Shown piece after piece: positions 55,214 through 63,767 of a stretch of 64,000 nucleotides of DNA (its first letter is position 1; each line of letters begins with the position of its first letter). The notes beneath the pieces were generated by a model. That model did not search any database. It was not told the origin of the DNA and saw only the letters and a program-made list of their open reading frames with translations. The DNA is taken from NCBI RefSeq assembly GCF_040645195.1, contig NZ_JBEYXW010000001.1, forward strand, positions 124,001 to 188,000, in the 5' to 3' direction. The position numbers and the translations under genes are program-made. This stretch comes from Prauserella_A sp040645195. GTDB taxonomy: Bacteria > Actinomycetota > Actinomycetes > Mycobacteriales > Pseudonocardiaceae.

Positions 55214-56485
55214 TCACTCCTTCAGCAGCCCGGCGCCGAGCAACGCCTGCGCCGCCGCGGCGACGGCGTCGAAGGGCAGGCCCGACCGTTCGGCCACGTC
55301 CAGCAGGGTGTGGTCGCCATCGGAGAGGTTGAGTACCCACAACAGCGCCAGCTGTGCCTGCTTGGCGTCGCTGCGCCCGCCGAGTGAGTCGTACAGCCCG
55401 CGCCTGCCGAGCTGCGGTTCGCCGTACGGGCTGGTGTTGACGTAGCGGCGGTTGCGATCCAGCACGGCGAAGGCCTCACGGCAGGTGGCCAGCGTGTCCG
55501 CCAGCGCGTCCGGCGAGACGAACCCGGGGTTGTCGGCCGAGGTGTGGTATTCGGGATAGGCCGCATACGGCGTCCTGGTCAGGCAGCCGACGCCGAGGTT
55601 GAACCCGGGCGAGCAGAACTGCCGTTCGTCGTAGCCGTAGGGCGAGAAGTCCACAATGCTGTGCTCGCGTCCGGATTCTTCCAGCACGTACCGCATGACC
55701 CGGTCGATCCCGGCGTCACCACGCCTGCTCCGCTTGTACGTCAACGGTCCCGAATCGCCCGCGCAGGCCAGCACGAGGCCGTGCTTGATCCGGTTGATCC
55801 GTTCGGCATTGCGTGCGAGCCAGGTGATCGAGCCGATCGTGCCCGGCACGAACAGGAACCGGTAGGTGTAGTACGGGCTGCGTTCGGCCAGCTCGCGGGC
55901 GAGGAATGTGGCGACCGCGATCCCGGCCAGGTTGTCGTTGGCCAGCGAAGGGTGGCACACGTGACAGGACACGATGACCTCGTCGGTGACGGCGCCGGGC
56001 ACGACGTACTCGGCGTAGGTCAGGTGACCATCCTCCACTGTGGAGTCGATGTGCACTGTGTACTGCCCTTCCGGCAACGCGTCGAGCGTCTCGTGCGCAA
56101 GGCAGAAACCCCAGTCGGGCGCGTAGTAGCTCGTCCGGTACGGGATCAGCGACGGTTGTTCGGGCAGTGTGTGCAGGTGCTCGCGCAGCTCGGCGAGGCT
56201 CATCGTGGCCGACACCGGCACGCTGTAACTCACGACGTGGAGGTTCGAGTCGGCGAAGTCCACCACCCGTGCCCCATCGGGCCCGGTGATGTGCGCGCCG
56301 GCGATGTTCCATTCCCGCGGCACCGTCCAGTCGAGGACCTGTGTGCCCGTGGGCACCTCGTGTGTCCACAGTGGCAGGTACTCACCGACGATCTCCAGTG
56401 TCCGGCGCACACCGTTACCGGTGATGCTGCGGCACAACGGGTACATCCGCTCGACGAGCGCGTGCATCTCGGCGCCGACGGTCAT
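55214..56485 (-). CDS. DUF4910/DUF2172 aminopeptidase-fold protein
   Basis: A 423-aa protein with a DUF2172-like N-terminus (MYPLCRSITGNGVRRTLEIVGEY), an M28-like metal-binding core (VIVSCHVCHPSLANDNLAGIAVATFLARELA, EYHTSADN) and a C-terminal winged-helix-like region. The His/Asp/Glu set (CHVCHP, ND, EYHTSAD) looks intact, so it may be a metallohydrolase. Such proteins are found in surface-sugar clusters, but the substrate is unknown. Confidence 0.85.
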   Translation of the reverse strand: MTVGAEMHALVERMYPLCRSITGNGVRRTLEIVGEYLPLWTHEVPTGTQVLDWTVPREWNIAGAHITGPDGARVVDFADSNLHVVSYSVPVSATMSLAELREHLHTLPEQPSLIPYRTSYYAPDWGFCLAHETLDALPEGQYTVHIDSTVEDGHLTYAEYVVPGAVTDEVIVSCHVCHPSLANDNLAGIAVATFLARELAERSPYYTYRFLFVPGTIGSITWLARNAERINRIKHGLVLACAGDSGPLTYKRSRRGDAGIDRVMRYVLEESGREHSIVDFSPYGYDERQFCSPGFNLGVGCLTRTPYAAYPEYHTSADNPGFVSPDALADTLATCREAFAVLDRNRRYVNTSPYGEPQLGRRGLYDSLGGRSDAKQAQLALLWVLNLSDGDHTLLDVAERSGLPFDAVAAAAQALLGAGLLKE

Positions 56486-57507
56486 GAGCGGCGCCGGAGG
56501 GTGTCGTCGACGGCGTGGGAGCCCATCCGGTCGCGCAGCCAGGCGAGCCGGGTGAAGCGCTCTGCGAAGTCGTCACCGGTCAGCCCGTATCGCTGGTAGG
56601 CCTCGACCAACTCCACGGCACCGTCCTTGACGGACCAGCTGCAGTCGAAGCCGGGCACGGCCGCACGGAAACGGGAGAAGTCGACGCGGTAGGAACGCGG
56701 GTCGGCACCGGCCTCACCGGTGATCCGCAACCGGGCTCCCGGTACGGCCTCCACCACCTGCTCGGCGATCTGCGCGACCGTGACGTTGTTGCGCTCGGTG
56801 CCGATGTTGAACGCCTTGGCGTGCACTGCCTCGCGTGGCGCGACGAGTGCCGCCGCGAAGGCGTGCGCGATGTCGCGGGCGTGCACGAGCGGGCGCCACG
56901 GCGTGCCGTCGGAGACCACCAGCACCTCGCCCGTGAGCACGGCGTGGCCGACCAGGTTGTTCAGCACGATGTCGGCCCGCAACCGCGGCGAGAAGCCGAA
57001 GGCGGTGGCGTTGCGCAGGAACACGGGCGTGAAGTCGCCGTCCGCCAGCGCGTGCACATCCTCCTCGACACGGACCTTCGACTCCGCGTACGGCGTTACC
57101 GGTCGCAGCGGCGCGTCCTCGTCGACCAGCCCGGCGTCCCCGGACGCGCCGTAGACCGAGCAGGTCGAGGCGTAGAGGAAGCGGCGCACTCCCGCGTCCT
57201 TGGCCAGTTCGGCGAGCCGGACTGCCGCGCGGTGGTTGATGTCGTGGGTCAGCTCGGGCGCGAGCGCTCCGAGCGGATCGTTGGACAGCGCCGCCAGGTG
57301 GATCACCGCGTCCACACCGGACACCTGCTCGGGGCCGATGTCGCGCAGGTCAACGAGATGCCCTGCCGGGTCAGCCGGCGCCGGGCCCAGCACGCAACCG
57401 GCGAAGAGCCCAGAGTCGAGCCCGACCACCTCGTGCCCCTCGGCGGCGAGGACCGGCGCCATGACGGTGCCGAGGTAGCCGAGGTGCCCGGTCAGCAACA
57501 CCCGCAT
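56482..57507 (-). CDS. NAD(P)-dependent sugar epimerase/dehydratase (extended SDR)
   Basis: A 341-aa extended SDR. It opens MRVLLTGHLGYLGTVMAPVL (G-x2-G-x2-G), has VIHLAALSND, catalytic YASTCSVYGASG and YAESK (Tyr/Lys), and DGTPWRPLVHARDIAHAF. The product specificity (4-epimerase, 4,6-dehydratase, 4-reductase) cannot be told. It may supply the activity needed after the cytidylyltransferase. It overlaps the DUF4910 gene by 4 nt. Confidence 0.88.
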   Translation of the reverse strand: MRVLLTGHLGYLGTVMAPVLAAEGHEVVGLDSGLFAGCVLGPAPADPAGHLVDLRDIGPEQVSGVDAVIHLAALSNDPLGALAPELTHDINHRAAVRLAELAKDAGVRRFLYASTCSVYGASGDAGLVDEDAPLRPVTPYAESKVRVEEDVHALADGDFTPVFLRNATAFGFSPRLRADIVLNNLVGHAVLTGEVLVVSDGTPWRPLVHARDIAHAFAAALVAPREAVHAKAFNIGTERNNVTVAQIAEQVVEAVPGARLRITGEAGADPRSYRVDFSRFRAAVPGFDCSWSVKDGAVELVEAYQRYGLTGDDFAERFTRLAWLRDRMGSHAVDDTLRRRS

Positions 57508-57510
57508 GTT

Positions 57511-58158
57511 TCAGCCCTCCAGCCCAAGAGTCAGCTTCGTTGTGTAGAAGGCCTCCGCGTACCGCGCGTGGCATTCGATGCCGCGGATCCGTGCCAGCCC
57601 GAGAAAAGCTTCCCGGTCGTACCAGGGACGGTGCCGCTGCGACGGGTAGTGCTGCTGCAGCAGCCGCACCTTGGCCTCGGCGAGTTCGGGTGACAGCGGC
57701 TGGTAGACCGCCGGGCTGCCGAGGTCGCCGTCCCACTTCACGATCTCGTAGCCGAGTGTGAGGTGGTCCCGGAAGACGGTCGGGACGAGTGTGGCGAGGC
57801 CGCGATGGTCCTGGTGCGCGTCACCGGTTCGCGGTGCCAGCACCAGATCCGGATCGGTGCGGGCACGCAGGTCCTCCAGCGCCGACTTCGCCTCGTCCCA
57901 ATGCGCGGGGAACCGCCCGTCGGGGATCTTGAGCACAGTCAGCTCCAGGTCCGCGCCGCGGCAGAACGAGGCGAGCGCGGCCCGTTCCTCGTTCTCGCGT
58001 TCGGTGCCGCCGCCGCTGAGCACCAGCGCGTCCACCCGAACGCCGGGCCGGGCAGTGCAGAGGGTGAGCAGCGTGGCACCCGCGCCAATTGCGATGTCGT
58101 CGCAGTGCGCGCCGAGAACGACCACCCGCGCCAGGTGGTCCGGAAGCAGGCGGATCAC
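57511..58158 (-). CDS. PIG-L (LmbE-like) deacetylase
   Basis: A 215-aa metal-dependent deacetylase. The metal motif is GAHCDDIAIGAGA (usually AHPDD, here AHCDD), with HQDHRGLATL near the centre. Typical substrates are N-acetylglucosaminyl conjugates; here it may remove an N-acetyl group from a sugar or precursor. GTG 58158 overlaps the cytidylyltransferase stop by 4 nt. A longer open frame upstream is a shadow. Confidence 0.88.
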   Translation of the reverse strand: MIRLLPDHLARVVVLGAHCDDIAIGAGATLLTLCTARPGVRVDALVLSGGGTERENEERAALASFCRGADLELTVLKIPDGRFPAHWDEAKSALEDLRARTDPDLVLAPRTGDAHQDHRGLATLVPTVFRDHLTLGYEIVKWDGDLGSPAVYQPLSPELAEAKVRLLQQHYPSQRHRPWYDREAFLGLARIRGIECHARYAEAFYTTKLTLGLEG

Positions 58159-58952
58159 GCGGTCCTCGCGACCGCTCGGTCGTTCTCCCACAGCGCCCAG
58201 GGTCGTTCGCCTCGGGCGTAGGCCTCGTCGAGCGCGGCCCGCTCCTTCACGGTGTCCGTCGGCTTCCAGAACCCGCGGTAGGGGTAGGCCAGCAACCTGC
58301 CCCGCTTGGCGAGCTCGCCGCAGCCGTCGGTCACCAGGTCGCCGCCTTCCGGTATGTGGTCGAAGATCTCCTGACGCAGCACGAAGTACCCGCCGTTCTC
58401 CCACAGTGGCATCTCGCTGACCGCGGTGATCGCGCCGACCCGGCCGCCCTCGCCCAACTCGACACAGTGGAACGACGACTGCGGCGGCACGACCATCATC
58501 GACGCCCCCGCATCGGAGGCGGCGAACCGCTCGATCATCTCCGGCAGCGGGGCGTCGGTGAGCACATCCGCGTAGTTGGCAAGGAACATCTCGTCGCCGT
58601 CGAGGTGCTGCCGAACCCGCCGCAGCCGCTCACCGATGGCCGACTCGAGACCGGTCTGCACGAAGGTGATCGACCAGTCCGAGATGTCGGTGGACAGCAG
58701 CTCGGCCTTGCCGCCCCGCAGAACGAAGTCGTTGGAGGTGGTTTCCTCGTAGTGCAGGAAGAAGTCCTTGATGTGGTGGGCACCGTAGCCGAGGCACAGG
58801 ATGAAGTCGGTGTGCCCGAAGTGCGCGTAGTAGCGCATGACATGCCAGATCAGCGGGCGCGGGCCGACCAGTTGCATCGGCTTGGGCACATCGGCGTCCG
58901 TTCCGCCGCGCATGCGCATGCCGTACCCGCCGCAGAAAAGGACGACCTTCAT
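58155..58952 (-). CDS. Glucose-1-phosphate cytidylyltransferase-like nucleotidyltransferase
   Basis: A 265-aa nucleotidyltransferase. It opens MKVVLFCGGYGMRMRGGTDADVPKPMQLVGPRPLIW, which matches RfbF-type CDP-glucose pyrophosphorylases, with HYEETTSNDFVLR and WKPTDTVKERAALDE at the C-terminus. The product would be a CDP-hexose. No CDP-glucose 4,6-dehydratase (rfbG) is visible in this window. The ATG at 58952 overlaps the methyltransferase stop. Confidence 0.88.
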   Translation of the reverse strand: MKVVLFCGGYGMRMRGGTDADVPKPMQLVGPRPLIWHVMRYYAHFGHTDFILCLGYGAHHIKDFFLHYEETTSNDFVLRGGKAELLSTDISDWSITFVQTGLESAIGERLRRVRQHLDGDEMFLANYADVLTDAPLPEMIERFAASDAGASMMVVPPQSSFHCVELGEGGRVGAITAVSEMPLWENGGYFVLRQEIFDHIPEGGDLVTDGCGELAKRGRLLAYPYRGFWKPTDTVKERAALDEAYARGERPWALWENDRAVARTA

Positions 58953-60184
58953 GTAGTCACCTCGACGATTTCCAGCTGCGGGATCGGGAACACGAGCTTG
59001 CCGCCCCATTCCCCGACAAAGGACAATTGCTTCGTGAGCTCGTCCCGCAGATTCCACGGGAGCACGAAAACGAAATCGGGACGGTCGAGTGCGATCTGGC
59101 CTGTCGGCAGGACCGGGATGCGCGTGCCCGGGGTGTACCTGCCGTGCTTGTAGGGGTTGCGATCCACTGTGTACGGCAAAAGATCGGGCCGGATGCCGCA
59201 GTGGTTGAGCAACGTGTTTCCCTTGCCGGGCGCACCGTAGCCGACCACGGCCTTACCGCGCATGGACGCGTCGGTGAGAAAGCGGAGTACGTCGAGCCGC
59301 ACGCGATCCACCCGCGCGGCGAACTCGGTGTAGCCGGACAGCTCGTGCAGACCGGCTGCCTTCTCGGTCGTCAGCACGTCCACCATGCGCCGGCTCGGCT
59401 CACCGGCCACGGCGGTGGGCCGCGCCCACAACCGGATGGACCCGCCGTGCGTCGGCAGTACCTCGACGTCCACAACGGACAGACCGCCGGTCGCGAGTGC
59501 GCGGCGCGCGGATTCCACCGTGTAGTACTGGAAATGCTCGTGATAGACCGTGTCGTACTGGACCTGCTCGATCAGTGTCAGCAGGTGCTGCACCTCGATC
59601 GAGACCCAGCCGTCATCGGCGACCAAAGCGCGCAGCCCGTGCGTGAAACCGACGATGTCAGGGATGTGCGCGTAGACGTTGTTGGCCACCACGAGGTCCG
59701 CCGGCCCGTGTTCCTCGCGCACCGCGGCACCGGTCTCCGGGCTGAGAAACGCGGTCAGCGTGGGGACGCCGGCGGCGCGCGCCGCATGCCCGACGTTCAC
59801 CGAAGGTTCGATTCCCAGGCATCGGATGGATCGTGACACCGCGTGTTGCAACAGGTACCCGTCGTTGCTGGCGACCTCGACCACGAAGGAGTCCTCGCCG
59901 AGGCCGAGACGGCCAGCGGCGTCGTGCACGAACCGCCGGGCATGGTCCACCCAGGACTGGGAGTAGGAGGAGAAATACGCGTACTCGGTAAAAGTGTCCT
60001 CAGGGGTGATCAGCGGCGGAATCTGCGCGAGCCAGCACTGCGTGCAGACTCGCAAGTGGAGTGGGTACGTGATCTCGGGTTCATCGAGCTGCTCCTGCGT
60101 CAGGAACCGCTCGCAGGGCGGCGTCGCGCCGAGATCCACAACACCTGCCATGCTCACGGAGCCGCACAGTCGGCATGTTGTCAT
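58949..60184 (-). CDS. Zinc-binding sugar C-methyltransferase
   Basis: A 411-aa SAM enzyme. The N-terminal zinc domain has CRLCGS and CTQC, the methyltransferase core has VVEVASNDGYLLQH and VVANNVYAHIPDIVGF, and the C-terminal domain has MRGKAVVGYGAPGKGNTLLNHCGI. This is the TylCIII/EvaC architecture, where a keto-sugar nucleotide is methylated at C3 (or C2/C5 in relatives). It is the first gene of the operon and supports a branched-chain sugar product. Confidence 0.92.
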   Translation of the reverse strand: MTTCRLCGSVSMAGVVDLGATPPCERFLTQEQLDEPEITYPLHLRVCTQCWLAQIPPLITPEDTFTEYAYFSSYSQSWVDHARRFVHDAAGRLGLGEDSFVVEVASNDGYLLQHAVSRSIRCLGIEPSVNVGHAARAAGVPTLTAFLSPETGAAVREEHGPADLVVANNVYAHIPDIVGFTHGLRALVADDGWVSIEVQHLLTLIEQVQYDTVYHEHFQYYTVESARRALATGGLSVVDVEVLPTHGGSIRLWARPTAVAGEPSRRMVDVLTTEKAAGLHELSGYTEFAARVDRVRLDVLRFLTDASMRGKAVVGYGAPGKGNTLLNHCGIRPDLLPYTVDRNPYKHGRYTPGTRIPVLPTGQIALDRPDFVFVLPWNLRDELTKQLSFVGEWGGKLVFPIPQLEIVEVTT

Positions 60185-60333
60185 CGAGGGGCTCCTTGGC
60201 CGGGTGCTCGTGCAAAGCCTGATTCGCTCCGCACTGGATGGTCGTTACACCCTTTTCCCGCACAGCCACGAGCCGATTCCCAAACGAGATCTAGTTGGTT
60301 CAGACGTTTCCTGATAAGCGGAATTGTTGTTGG

Positions 60334-61182
60334 CTACTTACGAATCTCGCACGTGCAGCACTTCGGGCCACCGCCCGCCTTCCGCAGCTCCGAGATGTCC
60401 ACGAACACCGGTTGGTACCCGCGTTCGGCCAGCCGGCCGGCGAGCGCGGTCGCCTCGACGGGAAGCACGACATTGCGGCCGTCGGACACCGCGTTCAGCC
60501 CGAAGCACTCCGCGTCGGCCGCATCGGCCAGCACCGCGCCGGGGAACAGCCGTGCCAGCACCCGTTGCGAACCACGCGAGAAGGCCTCCGGGTAGTACGC
60601 GATCTGTGCGGGTGCGGTATCGGTCGCCTCGCTCAGCACGAACAGCGCCGTGTCCAGGTGGTAGTACCGCGGATCGACCAGCCGCAGCGACACCACGGGC
60701 ACACCGAGCGCCTCCTGCGCCTCGGCGTGGGCACCGGGGTCCGTACGGAAACCCGTGCCCGCCAGCAGCAGCCTGCCGGTCCAGGCGAGGTCACCCTCGG
60801 CCTCGTTGATCTGCCGCGGCATCGTGATGTCGCGGTAGCCGTGCTCGACGAACCACCGGCGGAAGTGCTCGGCCTCGGCGGCACGCTGCGGGGCGCGGAA
60901 CCGGGCGCCGAGCACCCGGCCATCGATCACGGTCGCCGAGTTGGCGGCGAACACCATGTCCGGCAGCCCCGGCTGCGGCTCCACCTCCTCCACGGTGTGC
61001 CCGAGCCCCCGGAATGCGTCGCGCAGCCGCGCCCACTGGTCGAGCGCGCGCTCGGCGTCGACCGGACGGCTCGGGTCCATCCACGGATTGATGGCGTACT
61101 CCACGGCGAAGTACCGCGGCGGGCACATGAGGTAGTGCCGGGGCGTCGGAACACGTGCGGGCAGCGTGGCGGCGTCCGTCAT
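60334..61182 (-). CDS. ddaH: Dimethylargininase (arginine-modifying amidinohydrolase)
   Basis: A 282-aa pentein-fold hydrolase that converts dimethylarginine to citrulline and dimethylamine. It has NPWMDPSRPVD, the catalytic-His region YYHLDTALFV, and GGGPKCCTCEIRK near the C-terminus, with a catalytic Cys at 275 or 276. ATG 61182 follows a -10-like TACATT (61189-61194, minus) by 6 nt with no ribosome-binding site, so translation is probably leaderless. It diverges from the lrp-type gene, separated by a shared operator. Confidence 0.9.
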   Translation of the reverse strand: MTDAATLPARVPTPRHYLMCPPRYFAVEYAINPWMDPSRPVDAERALDQWARLRDAFRGLGHTVEEVEPQPGLPDMVFAANSATVIDGRVLGARFRAPQRAAEAEHFRRWFVEHGYRDITMPRQINEAEGDLAWTGRLLLAGTGFRTDPGAHAEAQEALGVPVVSLRLVDPRYYHLDTALFVLSEATDTAPAQIAYYPEAFSRGSQRVLARLFPGAVLADAADAECFGLNAVSDGRNVVLPVEATALAGRLAERGYQPVFVDISELRKAGGGPKCCTCEIRK

Positions 61183-61224
61183 ACATCGAATGTATTGCCC
61201 ACCGTTTGCGCAATCAATCGATGT
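61183..61224. promoter_or_regulatory. Candidate Lrp/AsnC operator between ddaH and the regulator
   Basis: Inverted half-sites ACATCGA (61183-61189) and TCGATGT (61218-61224), with further pairing (ATTGC/GCAAT) inside, lie in the 73-bp divergent promoter. The left half abuts the ddaH ATG and overlaps its -10. This fits control of ddaH and the regulator itself. Confidence 0.6.
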
Positions 61225-61255
61225 TACTTGCTTCTGTACGTGCTAAACATTGCGT

Positions 61256-61702
61256 ATGAACACGCTGGATCAGCGAATCGTTTCCTGCCTGGTGACCAAC
61301 GCGCGGTCGAGCTACGCGGAGATCGGCAAGGTGGTCGGCCTGTCGGCACCCGCGGTCAAGCGCCGGGTCGATCGTCTGCTCGCCACGGGGGTGCTGCGCG
61401 GGTTCACGGCCGTCGTCGATCCGGAGGCGCTCGGCTGGGGCACCGAGGCGTTCGTCGAGGTGCACTGCCAGGGCAACGTGTCGCCCGCGCGCATCAGGGC
61501 ACATCTGGAACCGCTGACCGAAGTGGTCGCCGCCTACACTGTGTCCGGAGCGGCCGATGCGATCGTGCACCTGCGCGCAGCCGACATCCATCATCTGGAA
61601 TCCGCACTGGAACGCCTTCGCGGGCTGGAGATCATCGACCGGACAGTGTCGACGGTGGTGCTCTCCACGTTGCTCGAACGGCCCCCGACGCCGGACAGCT
61701 GA
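61256..61702 (+). CDS. Lrp/AsnC-family transcriptional regulator
   Basis: A 148-aa regulator. The N-terminal helix-turn-helix (LDQRIVSCLVTNARSSYAEIGKVVGLSAPAVKRRVDRL) is followed by an RAM ligand-binding domain (AYTVSGAADAIVHLRAADIHHLE, STVVLSTLLERPP). ATG 61256 is preferred over TTG 61250. It is divergent from ddaH, so an arginine-related ligand is plausible. Confidence 0.92.
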   Translation: MNTLDQRIVSCLVTNARSSYAEIGKVVGLSAPAVKRRVDRLLATGVLRGFTAVVDPEALGWGTEAFVEVHCQGNVSPARIRAHLEPLTEVVAAYTVSGAADAIVHLRAADIHHLESALERLRGLEIIDRTVSTVVLSTLLERPPTPDS

Positions 61703-61856
61703 TCCCAGAAACTGGGAAGGGCCTGGTCGCTACCTGCGGTCGCGGGTGCGCCGGATCACACCCCCGCACGGCGCCGGAAAACAACAAGTAATCTCGAAGT
61801 ATTGAGCGCTGTACGCGCCAAGGCGCCGAGATCGCGAGAGAGGGATTCGCTGGCCC

Positions 61857-63767
61857 ATGAGCACGAGTGCGAACGGCAGCGGCACAGGTGCGCTGTCGGC
61901 GACGCGACCGACGGAGGTCAGTCAGCTCGATCGAGTCGTGATCCGGTTTGCCGGTGACTCCGGCGATGGCATGCAGCTGACCGGTGATCGGTTCACCTCT
62001 GAGGCCGCCGCCTTCGGCAACGACTTGGCGACGCTGCCCAACTTCCCGGCGGAGATCCGGGCACCACAGGGCACCATCCCGGGTGTCTCCAGTTTCCAGG
62101 TGCATTTCGCCGACTACGACATCCTCACCCCCGGCGACCGGCCCGACGTGCTGGTCGCGATGAACCCGGCCGCACTGAAGGCGAACCTGGCCGACGTTCC
62201 GCATGGTGGGACGCTGATCGTCAACACCGACGAGTTCACCAAGCGCAACCTGACCAAGGTGGGCTACGGGGCCGACCCGCTCGCCGACGATTCGTTGTCG
62301 GCCTTCGAGGTGCACCGGGTGGCGATGTCCACGCTGACCCAGGGCGCGCTTGCCGACACCGGTCTCGGCAAGAAGGACGCCGAGCGGTGCAAGAACATGT
62401 TCGCTCTCGGCCTGCTGTCGTGGATGTACCACCGGCCCACCGAGGGCACCGAGGCGTTCCTGCGGGAGAAGTTCGCCAAGAAGCCGCAGATCGCCGAGGC
62501 CAACATCCTGGCCTTCCGCGCGGGCTGGAACTACGGGGAGACCACCGAGGCGTTCGGCACCACGTTCCAGGTGGCCCCGGCCAAGCTGCCCGAGGGCACC
62601 TACCGCCAGATCACCGGTAACACCGCCCTGGCCTACGGCATTGTGGCGGCCGGGCAGCGTTCCGGGTTGCCGGTGCTGCTGGGCACCTACCCGATCACCC
62701 CGGCCTCGGACATCCTGCACGAGCTGTCCAAGCACAAGAACTTCGGCATCACCACGTTCCAGGCCGAGGACGAGATCGCCGGTATCGGGGCCGCGCTGGG
62801 CGCCTCCTACGGCGGCGCGCTCGGTGTCACCTCCACCTCAGGGCCCGGTATCGCGCTCAAGAGCGAGACCATCGGTCTCGGCGTGATGACCGAGCTGCCG
62901 CTCTTGGTGATCGACGTGCAGCGCGGCGGCCCCTCCACGGGCCTGCCCACCAAAACCGAACAGGCCGACCTGCTGCAGGCGATGTTCGGCCGCAACAGCG
63001 AATCCCCGGTGCCGATCATCGCGCCCTGCTCACCGGCCGACTGCTTCGACGCCGCGCTGGAGGCGACCCGCATCGCGTTGACCTACCGCACACCGGTGCT
63101 GCTGCTCTCCGACGGCGCGATCGCCAACGGCTCCGAACCCTGGCTGATCCCCGACGTCGAGTCGCTGCCCGACCTGTCGGTGGAGTTCGCCATCGAACCC
63201 AACGCGACCGACGGCTCCGGCGAGCACTGGCCCTACGTGCGCGACCCCGAGACGCTGGCCCGTGAGTGGGCGCTGCCCGGCACACCCGGCCTGCAACACC
63301 GCATCGGCGGTCTGGAGAAGGCCGACGGCAAGGGCAACATCTCCTACGACCCCGACAACCACGACCACATGGTCCGCCTCCGGCAGGCCAAGATCGACGG
63401 CATCGACGTGCCCGACCTGGTGGTCGACGACCCCAGTGGTGGCCAGGCCCGCGTGCTCGCGCTGGGCTGGGGCTCCTCCTACGGGCCCATCGGCGCCGCC
63501 TGCCGCCGGGTCCGTAACAAGGGTGTGCCCATCGCGCAGGCGCACCTGCGCAACCTCAACCCGTTCCCCAAGAACCTGGGTGCCCTGCTGGCCGCGTACG
63601 ACACAGTGGTCGTACCAGAGATGAACCTCGGCCAGCTGGCGATGCTGCTGCGCGCCAAGTACCTCGTGGACGTGCGCTCCTACACCAAGGTCGCCGGGCT
63701 ACCGTTCAAAGCCGAAGAGCTCGAAGGCGTCTTCACCGACATCATCAAGGAGGTCGTGGGCTCGTGA
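61857..63767 (+). CDS. korA: 2-oxoglutarate:ferredoxin oxidoreductase alpha subunit
   Basis: A 636-aa subunit. It has the N-terminal gamma-like domain GDSGDGMQLTGDRFTSEAA, then GTYPITPASDILHELSKHKNFG and TSGPGIALKSETIGLGVMTELP. With KorB it oxidises 2-oxoglutarate to succinyl-CoA while reducing ferredoxin, an oxygen-tolerant TCA branch in many actinobacteria. Size equals that of the fused alpha/gamma actinobacterial form. ATG 61857 lies downstream of an AGAGAGGGA site. The stop overlaps korB. Confidence 0.95.
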   Translation: MSTSANGSGTGALSATRPTEVSQLDRVVIRFAGDSGDGMQLTGDRFTSEAAAFGNDLATLPNFPAEIRAPQGTIPGVSSFQVHFADYDILTPGDRPDVLVAMNPAALKANLADVPHGGTLIVNTDEFTKRNLTKVGYGADPLADDSLSAFEVHRVAMSTLTQGALADTGLGKKDAERCKNMFALGLLSWMYHRPTEGTEAFLREKFAKKPQIAEANILAFRAGWNYGETTEAFGTTFQVAPAKLPEGTYRQITGNTALAYGIVAAGQRSGLPVLLGTYPITPASDILHELSKHKNFGITTFQAEDEIAGIGAALGASYGGALGVTSTSGPGIALKSETIGLGVMTELPLLVIDVQRGGPSTGLPTKTEQADLLQAMFGRNSESPVPIIAPCSPADCFDAALEATRIALTYRTPVLLLSDGAIANGSEPWLIPDVESLPDLSVEFAIEPNATDGSGEHWPYVRDPETLAREWALPGTPGLQHRIGGLEKADGKGNISYDPDNHDHMVRLRQAKIDGIDVPDLVVDDPSGGQARVLALGWGSSYGPIGAACRRVRNKGVPIAQAHLRNLNPFPKNLGALLAAYDTVVVPEMNLGQLAMLLRAKYLVDVRSYTKVAGLPFKAEELEGVFTDIIKEVVGS

